64,000 bases of DNA. Source: Silene conica (lineage: Eukaryota > Streptophyta > Magnoliopsida > Caryophyllales > Caryophyllaceae). The notes beneath the pieces were generated by a model. The model had not been told where the DNA came from, did no database searches, and saw nothing but the letters and a program-made list of their open reading frames with translations. The position numbers were made by a program, and so were the translations under genes. The stretch's first letter is position 1. Every line of letters starts with the position of its first letter. Positions 24,158 through 35,140 of the stretch are shown here, piece by piece. The DNA lies in contig CM055313.2 of NCBI GenBank assembly GCA_029255685.2, positions 39,884,079 to 39,948,078 of the forward strand. The letters run 5' to 3'.

Positions 24158-24841
24158 TGAAGAGTCTATTGATCTAGATATACTCAAGAAGGTGGGGTTG
24201 AATTGAGTATGCCAACTTTTTCGATTCTTCTTCGATGTATGTCAATGAGCGTGGTAGTAACGACTAAAGAGTAAAAACAATAAGGTAAGAGGAGACACGA
24301 TATTTTGAAGTGGTTCAGTTTCACAAATCGAAACCTACGTCCACTATTCTCGATTAATAAAATTAGTACCTTCTCCGGATTACAATTTTATCAACCCTAC
24401 TCGTACAACTTTGATGTTAGTTGTAACCCAATCTAAATACCGTAAAATATCTAGCTACGTCAAGTACCGTGAAATACTTGACTACAACGAGTACCGCTAA
24501 ATACTCAACAAACTCTTGTGTTCAACGATCTTGAACTAATAAGGGTAATCTTCAAATGTTTGTAGTCTTTATGACGGAATATGACAATTTGTGCACGGAT
24601 ATCGAGACGCACGAGAAGTAACGTTCGTTTCTTGGGATGCATGTATATATGTATTTTTTGTTAGTTGTTTAACGTGTTACTAATGTCCTTTATATAGTAA
24701 ATTAGATCTAGGTTAAGTCCTAGATGTTTTAGGAATATTACTTTATCTAGATTTCTTGTTTCTAGGTAATATTCTAAAACTAATCTTATTTGAACTAGGA
24801 AAGACTTTATATAAGATATTATTTAATTAAGACATAAGATC

Positions 24842-26754
24842 TTTGATTGCTAGACCTCAGAATGTCACTCAGTATAGGGCAATTGCCTGTTCTAATGTCA
24901 TCTACAAATGTATTTCCAAGCTGCTATGGAACAGACTGAGTCAAGTCCTTCCTGATTTGATTGGCCCAGAGCAAGGGGGCTTCATTAAGGGAAGGAGTAT
25001 AATTGAAAATATCTTGATATGTCAGGATTTGGTTAGGGTTTATCATAGGAAAGCTCTAACCCCTAGATGTTTGTTCAAGTTGGATATGCAAAAAGCCTAC
25101 GACACTATTGAATGGTCCTTCTTGGAACAAATGTTACAAGAGCTGAAGTTTCCTGCTCATTTTAGACAGTTATTGATGCAATGTGTCTCCTCTGCCACTT
25201 ATACAATTACTTTGAATGGGGAGCACATTGGTTTCTTTCAAGGGAAGAGGGGACTTAGACAAGGGGACCCTCTTAGCCCTCTACTGTTTACTATATGCAT
25301 GGAATATCTGACAAGAATTTTGGCTTATACTACTACACATATGCCCTTCAAATTTCATCCAATGTGTAAACCAATGAATCTTTCTTGCCTGATGTTTGCG
25401 GATGACTTTCTTATGTTTAGCAAAGGAGATACTCAATCTATGATGGTACTACTCAGATCATTCTCATCTTTCTCTCAGGCTTCTAGCCTGAAAATGAGTC
25501 AAGGCAAATCAAATGTTTATTTTGCAGGGGTAAGGGATCATATCAACCATGATATTATTCAAGTGTCTGGCTGCAAAGAAGGGTCCTTGCCTTTCAAATA
25601 CCTTGGGGTACCTATCAAAGCAACTAAATTGAATGCCAAAGATTGTCAGCCACGCATAGATAAAATTGTGGAGAGGATCAGACGTCTAGGAGCCAAAATA
25701 TTGTCTTATGCTGACAGATTGGTCCTGGTCAGATCTGACCTGGCTACCTTAACGAACTATTGGGCCTCAATTTTTATGTTACCAGCAGCTGTGATTAAAT
25801 AGGTGGACTCCAATAGCAGGAACTTCCTGTGGGCTGGAGATGCAGACCACATGAAGGTTCCTCTTGTTGCCTCGCATAAAATATGTAAACCTTTCAGAGA
25901 AGGAGGGCTGAATCTGAAACAATCGAAGGTCTGGAATACTGCTACAGTGGGGAAGCTTACTGTGTGGGTAAGTAGTAATGCAACCAGGCTTTGGGTTCAA
26001 TGGGTACACCACCTTTACCTGAAAGGAAAGGCTTGGCAGGATTATAACCCTCCTGCAGATTCAAACTGGTACTAGAAGAGGGTATGCAAGCTCAGGGGTG
26101 TGATTCAACAGGGTTTTGATGCTGGTGAATGGTCCTGGTCTGGTGGGAATAAGTACACGGCTGCCAAGGGTTACCAGGCTATGAGGGATAAATCTGCACC
26201 AGTGGACTGGCATAAATTAGTTTGGAACAGGTGGTCAGTCACTAAGCACAACATTGTTGCTTGGATGTACTTTCATCAGGCAATGAACACAAAGCACAAA
26301 CTGAAAACTATCAACATCATCAATGATAATCAGTGCTGCATATGTGCAGCTGAAGTGGAGCATATTCAACATTTATTCTGTCAATGCCAGTATAGCAGAA
26401 TCATTCTGAAAGAGATTAAGGAGTGGATGACATTCAACATTGATAATTCATTGACTTGGCAGAGAAGAATGCGTTTCAAAGGCTCAAAACTCCAAAGGGC
26501 AGTGAGAAATGGGGCTCTGAATGCTCTACTATATCATATTTGGCATCAAAGAAATCGAAGTAGATGTGAGAACACGTTGGATAGACAGACCTTCAACTGT
26601 TGTAGGCAGAATTAAACAAGAACTAAGTGCTCTCTATAAAAGTCGTATGCAATGTAATTATAGCAACCGAGATCAAGCCTTTCTTCGAGGCCTTATCTAG
26701 GTGCATCTTGTAATCTCTTTTGATATATAATACTTACCCTTTACCAAAAAAAAT
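24842..26754 (+). mobile_element. 5'-truncated L1-type LINE in H LTR
   Basis: The element is flanked by a 10-bp duplication acataagatc (24832-24841 and 26755-26764). It ends with gatatataatacttaccc and an A-run, as plant L1 elements do. Only the RT and downstream part of ORF2 is present; endonuclease and ORF1 are missing because of 5' truncation. Confidence 0.95.
24843..26614 (+). pseudogene. LINE ORF2 fragment: RT and zf-RVT
   Basis: One frame reads from the truncated 5' end to 26614. RT motifs are visible: GPEQGGFIKGRSIIENI, the first catalytic Asp in LDMQKAYDTIEW, RGLRQGDPLSPLLF, and the FADD variant of the YADD box (25395-25406). The RT C-terminal part and zf-RVT domain follow (WHKLVW, then CCICAAEVEHIQHLFCQC). 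Two nonsense codons occur in the same frame, at 25800-25802 and 26073-26075, the second replacing a Trp in the usual WYW. In life ORF2 would reverse-transcribe its RNA at a nicked target; here it is dead. Confidence 0.93.
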
Positions 26755-27461
26755 ACATAAGATCAAATTTCCCAAACCTATTCAATTTAGGAAATAGCTT
26801 ATACCATAAAAAATAACATCTTACTTTAAGTCAATTCCTAATACTTGTAAAGATATCATAAATTATATCTTTTAACCAAAACCTAGTTTACTTAAGGTAA
26901 ATTAAATAAACACATAATATTTATTTAATTGGACCAAAAGATGATTAAGGAAATGTGTTTCTCAACCGTTCAAAATGGTTTACAGGTTCCCCTAGGTGCA
27001 CATTTCCCTAGGAATTCGGATTTTGACAATAACGGTTTAGAATAAAATTCTTATTTTAATCCTTTTTAACCAAAGAATATTTTTATTCTAAAAAACCGTT
27101 TTAAGATTACTAATTTAATATTTGACAATATAACAACCATTACTTATAAATATATACACGACTTCCATGCTTTTCTTGTCTAATGCAGTTCTCATTTCTT
27201 CATGGAGTTATAGATACGAACTATAACTTTAAGCTATTTGATTCCGTAATATGACTTTATTCATACATGTCTTCAAAAAGACTTGATACGAGCCTGATAT
27301 TTCTTCAACCATAATTGAATCTTTGCTTGACTAAAACACGATCTGTGCTCTATAAATAACTGTACACTTTAACACCCGATTACACGTATATGTATATAAA
27401 ATATATATATTCACTTAGACTTGACATTATTAAAACATAAAACAATATAATAAAGGGAAAT

Positions 27462-27668
27462 TTAACAAATATAATCCCAACTAACACTCTTTTTCTCAAA
27501 ATAATCTCAACTATTAATATTTCCGCAAAAATCATAACCTTTTTAAGACTTATCAGTCACAGTAAACTATTTTGAGAAGGGTGGTATGAAAGTTGAGATT
27601 ATTGCGAGAATATTGATAGTTCAGATTATTTTGAGAAGAAGTGTGATAGTTGGGATTATATTTGTTAA
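27462..27668. mobile_element. 207-bp foldback MITE
   Basis: The 22-bp ends (27462-27483 and 27647-27668) are perfect inverted repeats around aaatataatcccaac. The complementarity continues imperfectly for about 60 bp on each side (shared ctcaaaataatct), so most of the element folds into one hairpin. No clear target duplication could be assigned, and it sits at the boundary between the H LTR and Z. No coding capacity; superfamily not determined. Confidence 0.8.
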
Positions 27669-27694
27669 ATATATTACTAAAGAAAAACCTACTC

Positions 27695-27703
27695 CTTATA
27701 TAG
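27695..27703 (-). promoter_or_regulatory. TATA box of LTR Z
   Basis: On the minus strand it reads ctatataag, identical to the box in the LTR of C (40185-40193). It lies 71 bp downstream of the nearest dyad module. Confidence 0.6.
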
Positions 27704-27774
27704 GGAGATTAGGTTAACACTACTTATTTGACCTAAAAAACTGAATTGTGGAAACCAAGATTATAAGTGAGTTG

Positions 27775-27807
27775 CTTGATCGAGTAACAAAATCACTTGA
27801 TCGGGCA
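27775..27807. promoter_or_regulatory. 33-bp dyad module in Z, GATCGAG type (1)
   Basis: Arms cttgatcgagta and cttgatcgggca are separated by the 9-bp centre acaaaatca. The arm spacing is the same as in the GGTCGACCGACC modules but the arm sequence is different. Confidence 0.65.
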
Positions 27808-27824
27808 GTTCTTCTTCCACAAGC

Positions 27825-27857
27825 CTTGGATCGAGGCTTCAAGTCCTTCGATCCCAC
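27825..27857. promoter_or_regulatory. 33-bp dyad module in Z, GATCGAG type (2)
   Basis: Arms cttggatcgagg and cttcgatcccac are again offset by 21 bp, with gatcgag opposite cgatccc. A third, decayed pair with 20-bp offset (ctcgattgag / cccgattaag) lies at 27876-27908, and a single arm (cttcgatcgagt) at 27925. Confidence 0.55.
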
Positions 27858-28257
27858 TACATCTTTTGTATTCTCCTCGATTGAGTAAGGAATCACCCGA
27901 TTAAGGCCTTCCTCTGAAGAAACACTTCGATCGAGTAAACATCAGAGCTCACTGAAAGCTTTATCAGTCAAGATTGCTCGTTTGTTGTCTCAGTTGCTTC
28001 TGTTCTTCGTTTTCCTTCTGGTTTAGTCTCTTTTCCTCTGAATATTGCGCTTCCGAGGTCTCAAGTTCCTTGTTCAAGTCCAATCTCCTAAAAGTAGGTT
28101 GCTTGCGACATAATGACATGGTTTTTGCGATTTTCGCGTACTTTCCTGCAAAATGAGAAGAAAGACACAAAGAAGTGAATTCGGGGCAAAACCATGTATA
28201 AATGCCTAGAAATGTGTGCAAAAGATGCTCAAAAGTGTATAGAATATGCACTCATCA

Positions 28258-28756
28258 AAACATCCATCATGTGCAGCACAAAATCCGAACATTTCAAGTA
28301 TATAAAACATATAAGAACTACCAACAATAATGGGTTCAATTACTTGCAAAATCAGAATCAAACAAGCAATTAAGTCATATTCGACATGGACACCATGAAA
28401 TTGTGGCAGATACTAAATACCCATTAATAATCATCATATTCTTCACAAATTAACAACATAAACAATCTGAAATATCATCCTAACCATGAACACACAACTA
28501 GTTTACTCCATACTTCATCAACTTCACAATTAATTAACCCAACCACACTAATACACCCATCATCAACCCAAAAATCAGATTTTATGCACTCCTATCATAA
28601 TAAACATGTGAAAATTCAGAAATCAAGCTACCCATAACTTATTAAACATAACACCCACATCAATTGCACATAAACAACACGAAAAACCCATGTCTACTTA
28701 GTTTATGATAGAAGTCGAGTTTCCTCATCAAGGTCACCTTAATCTTCGATCCAACC
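28258..28756. other. Unassigned AT-rich stretch
   Basis: About 500 bp of A- and C-rich sequence lie between Z and the apparent start of the G LTR. I see no open frame, repeat or boundary that assigns it; it may be interior of the element that carried Z. Confidence 0.5.
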
Positions 28757-29718
28757 TCTAACATTCCATATTTTCGTTAAATAATATTTTAACACTTTTA
28801 AAGTATTTTTCTGAATATTATATTAATTTAATAATAAATCGTAAGCTTTATTTTAAGTTTTCCGTTAAGTTCCGTCTCAGGATTATTTTTAATCTTAAGA
28901 TGCTAATTCACTTGGCATTTCCCTGACTTGAGTTTCCGTTCCACTTAAATAAAGCAAAACCCAACTCAAGTAAAAAAAACACACTTAACCTAACCCCTTC
29001 ATCGACATTTCATTTTCTTCATAAACCCTTTCACAGTAAACATAAACACCATTTTTCTCTCCTCTTTCAGAACTTCAAAAGATCATCTCGAGCCCTTCCT
29101 CAACTCGTATCAAGGTAAATTTTATATTTTCGGAGTCCTCTCGAGATTTGTGATCTTTCTATCCCTTTCAATTTCCGTTTCGTCGACTTCTGTTTTTGGG
29201 CTGTTTTGCCCTAATTCGTGTTTAAGCCCTAATTTCCGTCTTTCGTGTTATTAAGAGTTGATCTAGTCGATTTCGAGGATACCTTGCACGTGGTGGAAGA
29301 AGATTTTGGAGCTTAAACCGCTTTAAGGTGACTATTATGAGTACCTCGACCTATATTGTTAGATTATCACATTTTGTGATTGTTTGTGGTGTTCATTCTG
29401 AAATTATGGTTTATATTTAAGTATGAATTTAGGAATATGTTAGGAACCTGTTTTACATGTTGGTTATATGATTTAGTTGATGTTTATGAAGTTCCACATG
29501 TCTTATATGTTCATTTTCAGTTTTTGAGAAATTGCGACGGATACAATGAATCGATGCTAAGTGGGTTTCTTGTGTTAATTTAATGCTTGAGTATGTTTCA
29601 TGTGTATGTTTATATGCTGGGCATATCATTGTTGTTGCAAATTAAAAGCTTGGTATCGAATTGTAACGATTTTGAACCAATGTCGAAAATGCGAATGTTG
29701 GCTCAGGGACTCTGAGCC

Positions 29719-30027
29719 GGTCGACCGACCGGCAGCCGATCGAATGGCTGGGAGGTGGGCTTGATATTTCTTTACGTTTTGAGGAATTTGCTAAAGGGGT
29801 GCTCAGCCGGGTGGCCGGCCGCAGTTCGACCGGCTGAGACACCCTTGTGTTTGCTTTCATTTATACGTAGAAGGGGAAGCTAGGGAGAAAGGTCTCCCAG
29901 CTGCGTGGCAGGCGGCCGGTCGACCGGCTGGGGACCCCTTCCCTTTATTTTGTTGTTTTTAAAGAAGGGTGTGTTGATGGGATTGTCAGTCGGCTAGCCG
30001 GCAGCCTGTCTGCAACCGGCTGAGAGC
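29719..30027. repeat. Four CCGG-type dyad segments in G LTR
   Basis: Segments near 29719-29751, 29803-29838, 29905-29930 and 29988-30025 each combine palindromic cores (ggtcgaccgacc, gtggccggccgc, ggccggtcgaccggc, ggctagccggc) with a nearby ccggctga or ggctggg. They recur about every 80-100 bp. The first contains one perfect GGTCGACCGACC arm. They look like a loose relative of the 33-bp modules, but the 12-9-12 geometry is not cleanly kept. Confidence 0.5.
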
Positions 30028-30298
30028 CCCATTCCATATAAAATCGTTTTGACTTTTGATCGGCTTGTCTGATTTGCTTGAGACTTGTTCCGTATGCTTC
30101 ATATGTGTGCATGAGGTCCCCGAGGTTCGGGCGACACTATATTGGGTTCGGGAATGGAGTGAGGATACAGACCCCCCGGTCGGGCAACCGAAAGGGAAAC
30201 CAGCTATCCCTCAACTTAGTTCATGGGGTCAATTAAGTGTTGATTAGAGGTCAGTAAAGTTAGGACTAAGGACTTGGTTGTAGTACATATCGAAATAT

Positions 30299-30790
30299 GT
30301 CTGAGTTGGGACCGCTAGAGTACGATATGTGCTGATGTCTGTTGCGTGCCAAGGTATGATCTGAGTTGGGATCCTCTAGTTTGACATGTGAGTGTTTGTG
30401 GGGTGGCGGACATGTCTGAGTTGGGACCCCTGGACCGTCACGTGTATGGATGATGCGGTGGGTGATGTCAGAGTTGGAACCTCTGTCCTTCCGTGAATTT
30501 GTATGACCGTGGTGGATTGGGTCTGAGTTGAGATTCTGATTCACTACGAAGGGTAATGGTTATGACTGAGTTGCGTTATGAACTATTATTAGGTGATTGG
30601 TATCCATTCGTGCCTGAGTTGCGGCTACGGATGTATGCTTGCTGATTGTGTACCAAGGTTACCTGAGTTGGGGAGTGACTTGGACACTGATAATTGTGTT
30701 AAGTTCTTGCTTGAGTTGGGGTAGGTTCTAGATACTGCTGGTTGCATGTGCTTGCTTGAGTTGGGGTATAATGTCAGATGTTGCTGATTG
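30299..30790 (+). repeat. Degenerate ~50-bp tandem array, core TGAGTTGGG
   Basis: About ten occurrences of tgagttggga/tgagttgcg-type cores are spaced 43-58 bp apart. The same array occurs in the partial 3' LTR (about 52611-53035). It is an LTR-internal tandem repeat; no coding function is apparent. Confidence 0.75.
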
Positions 30791-30888
30791 ATTGTGTGTT
30801 TATATAGAGTATTGGTTATTTTAGCATTGTTCGTCCAAGGCATTGGACGATTCTTAGTCTGGTTTCGTAAATGGTTTGGAGTGAGAGA

Positions 30889-30902
30889 CCCCCCCCCCCC
30901 CC
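30889..30902. repeat. C14 homopolymer
   Basis: A run of 14 C lies in a phrase (gagacc...cgggcaaccg) that also occurs with only 6 C at about 30168-30180. Length in the assembly may be unreliable. Confidence 0.9.
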
Positions 30903-31004
30903 GCCGGGCAACCGGAAGGGAGACCGGCTCTCATTTCAAATAGTTTCCGAAGTTAGTTGAGAGCCTTTGCATAGTATTGCATGTTGATATGAAAGTCGAG
31001 ATAT

Positions 31005-31006
<2 letters not shown>

Positions 31007-31059
<53 letters not shown>
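31007..31059. repeat. (TA)n microsatellite
   Basis: About 53 bp of TA repeats in the G 5' LTR. Confidence 0.97.
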
Positions 31060-31060
<1 letters not shown>

Positions 31061-31232
31061 TTCACATGTTATAAATGTTCGAGTATGTTGGATGCTTATG
31101 TGTTACGTGTCGTTAACAATAGGTGGCTAGGAGAACTCTAGTCACTCCCCACTGACTGTGGCGTACATGTTTTCATGTACGGTATATGGCAGGTTGCTGG
31201 TGGTACACAGGAGGCTAGCGAGCGATGATCCT

Positions 31233-32744
31233 TGTTGAGTAATATATCCTATATATGTAATATATTGTTTTATGTTTTAATAATGACAAGTCTAAATAAT
31301 TATGTTTTATATGCATATGCGTGTAATCGTGTGTTTAAGTGTACAGTTAATTATAGAGCGAAGATCGTAGTTTAACAAAGTATAATTCATTTGAAGAATT
31401 GAAGAGAGATCAAGCTCATGATAAGTGTCAAGTCTTTTTGTAGATTTACAAGACACAAGTTTTATTCAATATAAAGAAATTCTTAAGTTATAGATCATTT
31501 CTATAACTATCGAAGAAATGAGCTTTGCGTGAAATAAGTCAAGGCGTGAAGATTTATGCGTGTTATTAATATATTATTATATATTAATTTAGTAATCTTA
31601 TAAACGGTTTTAAAATTGAAATATTCTTTAGTTGACAAGAATTAAGATATTTATCTTATGAGATAAATATTAATTCTAAAATACTAAGGATTTTATATTA
31701 ACCGTTATTGTCAAAGTTCAAAGTCCTAGGGAAACGTGCCTCGATAAATATGTCTCGAAGAACGTGTCCTATGAGACGTGCGTTGGAAGTCGTGCGTGGA
31801 GAAGTGTGTCTCACGGTTCTCCATACGAATCCTAATACGTTTCATATTATCTTTATGGTTAATTAAATAAATAAACTTGTTTATTTAATCTACTTTAAGA
31901 TTGACTAGGATTTGATTAAATATAATTTATTATATTATTGACAAGAATTAGGAATTGATTCAAAGTAGGATTCTATATTTTAATGATATAAGATATTTCC
32001 TAAATCTAAAAGGATTGTAGAAATATTATCTTATATCTTAATATAATATTATCTTATTAGAATCCTTTCCTAAACCAAATAAGATTAAGTTTTAAATATT
32101 ACCTAGAATTAGTATTCTAGATAAAGTAATATTTCTAAACTATCAAGGATTCAACCTAGATCTAATTTAGTATATAAGTTCTTCAATATCACACGCCTAA
32201 GCAAATACACTCAAGCCTCACGCAAAATCAAGAACATCAAACGGACGTAGTCTCTCACGCGTCTCGATATTTGTGCCAATCATTGTCATATTTCATAATC
32301 AAGACTACAAGCATAGAAGAAGATTTTTCAAGCATTCAAACATCATCTATACAAGAAGTTGTTGAAAAGTTTATCTTACTTACTTAAGATAGATTCGAGT
32401 ATTTAACGGTACTCATTGTAAGCAAGTATTTAACGATACTTGTCGTAGCTAGATATTTTACGGTATCTAGATTGAGTTACAACTAATATCAAAGTTGTAC
32501 GAGTGGGTTGATAAAATTGAAATCCGGAGAAGGTACTAATTTTATTAATCGAGAATAGTGGACGTAGGTTTCGATTTGTGAAACTGAACCACTTCAAAAG
32601 ATCGTGTCTCCTTTACTTTATTGCTCTTACTCGTTACTTGCTATTACTTCATCTCGACAACCACCATCGAAGAAGAAACGAAAAAGTTGGCATACTCAAT
32701 TCAATCCCCCCTTCTTGAGTATATCTAGGTCAATAGACTCTTCA
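31233..32744 (+). repeat. 5' LTR of E
   Basis: 1512 bp, TGTTGAGTAATA to ATAGACTCTTCA. A TATA box (tatataag) lies at 32171-32178, so transcription should start near 32.2 kb. Its C-run near the 3' end has 6 C, against 13 in the 3' LTR. Confidence 0.95.
32171..32178 (+). promoter_or_regulatory. Probable TATA box of E 5' LTR
   Basis: tatataag in an otherwise ordinary AT background, about 570 bp upstream of the LTR end. It is present at the same place in the 3' LTR (near 50246). Confidence 0.55.
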
Positions 32745-32746
32745 AT

Positions 32747-32758
32747 TGGTATCAGAGC
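32747..32758 (+). other. Primer-binding site of E
   Basis: TGGTATCAGAGC lies two bases after the LTR end, the tRNA-iMet type. Confidence 0.95.
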
Positions 32759-32811
32759 CTCGTGCTCTTGAAAGCCTTACAGCTTGAGATTGATCCTTCT
32801 ATTGATTTCCA

Positions 32812-35132
32812 ATGGATTCAAAACACCTTAAGTGTCCTATCTTCGATGGAAAGAACTATAGCTTGTGGAAGAACATGATGACCCACTACGTCAAAGGATG
32901 TGACTGGGAATGCTGGAAAATAATTCAAACTGGACCAAAGAAGATATTGGTTGCCTCTGCAAATGGAACCACATATGAGAAACCAGAAAGTGACTATGTG
33001 GAAGCTGATTACAAGATTGCTGAGAAAAATTCAAAAGCCATGAGTCTACTCCAAAACGGTATGATTACTTCTGAATTTGATCGCTTCTCTTCTTGTAACT
33101 CAGCCAAAGAAATATGGGATGGCCTAGAACTTGCCTACGAAGGTACTTCCGTAGTCAAGAAACATCGCATAGACTTGCTCATTCAACGATATGAACTTTT
33201 CACAATGGAAAAGAATGAATCGATTGATAGCATGTCTGCGCGATTCTCTTGCATACTTAATGAACTACAGAACCTTGGTAGGAAGTATGATTCTGAGGAC
33301 ATAGTCGGAAAAGTCCTTAGAAGCCTAACCAAAAAGTGGCAACCAAAAGTCACTGCAATTGAAGAAGCTCGTGATCTCACGACCTTAACTTATCAAGAAC
33401 TCATTGGATCTCTAATGGCTCATGAGATCATGCTAAATAGAGATGATAATGATCATTCTTCAAATAAAAACGTTGCACTACAAGCCTCTACAAGTGGAGA
33501 ATGTGAACCTGAACTAGAAGATGAAACAGTTCTCTTCGCAAGACGCTTTAAAAGGCATTCTTCAAAGGGAGATTTACCAAATCCAACAATAAAGCAAACG
33601 ACAAGAAAAAGAGTGACTCTAAGCAAACCTTCTTCAAACGAGGGTGCTTTAAATGTGGTGATCAAGGGCATATGATCAAGGACTGTCCAAGCTGGGACAA
33701 GATTAAAGACAAATCCAAACGAGATAAGACCAAGACTGAATTTAAAAAGGTTATGCTCGCATCTTGCTGGGGAGAATTAGATTCCGACGATGACGAAGAC
33801 TCGGAAGAAGAGGAAATTGCTAACCTATGTCTAAGCAACATAAGCTTGGATCTAATCTCCGACAATCATGACTCATCACAATTTTGCCTCTACGGAGAAT
33901 CTGATTCAGAGGATGAAGACCAAGAGGTAAATTTTTTACAGCTTAAGAGTCAAGTCAAAAATTTATCTAAATCTTCTTTAATTAATTATTTCGTACAAAC
34001 CCTAGATCAATGTCACGAACAAAGTCTTGAAATAGACGAGCTGAAGGAACAGATTCTTGACATTGCTGAGGAAAATCAACTCCTAAAGGCCAAAGCTAAG
34101 AAACTGAAATCCAAGGTTAACATTGATACAAATGTTAAATTGGAAACAGTAATGTCTGAGAAGAAAATTCTTGAGTCTAAAGTTACAGCCAATGAAGCTG
34201 TAATCTCAAAATTAAAACTCAACATTAAAGAGCTTGAATCTAAGATTATAGCCAATGAAGCTATAACCTCAGATCTAAAAAGGTCTAATGAACTTCTAAA
34301 GAGTAAATCTGCACCAGTTGTTGTAGATGAAACTCATCTAAAAGAAGTTGAAATCCTCGAGCAAAAAATCATGGATCTAGAATTCAACTTATCCAAAGTT
34401 AAAAAGGAACATGCGCAAATCGTGTTCAATTTTAATAAAGACATTCAAGACTTGAAAGATCATAATAATGTTGACCATTCCTCCTGCATAAAAGAAATAG
34501 ATTCCTTAAAAGACCTTCTTCTTCATGCTCGTAAAGTTCACGAAAAATGGGAAGGAAGTACTAACGTACTAAACTTCCTAACTGAACAATCTGATAACAA
34601 CATGAAGATGGGTCTAGGACATGAGTGCTATGGTAGCAGAGACCATTCTAAATGTCAACAAAAACCTGATGAACGTGACTTCAGAAAAAGAAAGTATGTA
34701 GACTTACCTGAATACTTAATTTGCACTTATTGTGGTCATAATGGACATCTACGAGAAAACTGTGTAAAACACGCACTCGACTTCAAAACAGGAGTCAAAT
34801 TTGTTAAATCTCTAGGCATACCAAATGATTCCATATCTATCATTGATAGTGAGGAAAGTAATGAAAAGATTGAGGAAAGAAATAATGACCATAGATGGTT
34901 CTATGACATGTCCTTTAATTACGCAGAAAAGAAAAATAGAACCACTCAAACTCATAAACCTACAACCTACAAGAAACAAAACCCAGAGACTCACAGTAGA
35001 CCAACAAAGCCTAACTACCACAGTTACAAAAAACCTATAGTGAGACAAGTCTGGGTTAAAAAGGAAAATGTTTTTATTATTACTAACTCAAAAGGACCCA
35101 AGTATGCTTGGGTACCTAAGTCCTGTCTTTAA
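32812..35132 (+). pseudogene. Sirevirus gag (E), frameshifted
   Basis: Gag starts at the ATG at 32812. The first frame runs to 33675 and covers the N-terminal domain (CPIFDGKNYSLWKNMM) and the UBN2-like capsid part. Near 33570 the reading must change frame to recover a zinc knuckle C-x2-C-x4-H-x4-C at 33645-33686, so a 1-bp indel broke gag. The second frame, to 35132, is acidic (SDDDEDSEEEE), then has a long coiled coil (about 33940-34560, repeated E/K-rich heptads), and a second knuckle CTYCGHNGHLRENC near 34721-34763. Gag would form the particle and bind RNA. The long coiled-coil tail is typical of Sireviruses. Confidence 0.9.
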
Positions 35133-35140
35133 ACTATTTT

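Larger units (their letters stand above)
24158..27461 (-). repeat. 5' LTR of H (Sirevirus), interrupted by a LINE
   Basis: This matches the LTR of E in reverse complement (31233-32744) with visible divergence. It is split by the LINE at 24842-26754. Its outermost ~25 bp, corresponding to TGTTGAGTAATATATCC of E, are missing where the MITE begins. A TATA-like box (actatataaagg on the minus strand) lies near 24690. The divergence from E and the decayed primer site indicate an old insertion. Confidence 0.85.
27669..28257 (-). repeat. Athila-like LTR fragment Z
   Basis: On the minus strand it starts at 28257 with TGATGAGTGCATATTCTATAC and shows the same landmarks, in the same order, as the LTRs of C and D: a TGAT(G/A)CG-like start, a cttttgcagg-like block, paired dyad modules, then ctatataag (27695-27703). 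It stops at the MITE, so the rest of the LTR is lost. Open frames across it are not genes. Confidence 0.75.

Noticed and set aside
28258-28756. Possible host gene remnant between Z and G
   Set aside because: The stretch is AT-rich with no open frame, splice-like structure or recognisable protein similarity.
33183-33865. Minus-strand frames of 60-80 residues in the gag of E
   Set aside because: They are antisense shadows of a well-supported gag.
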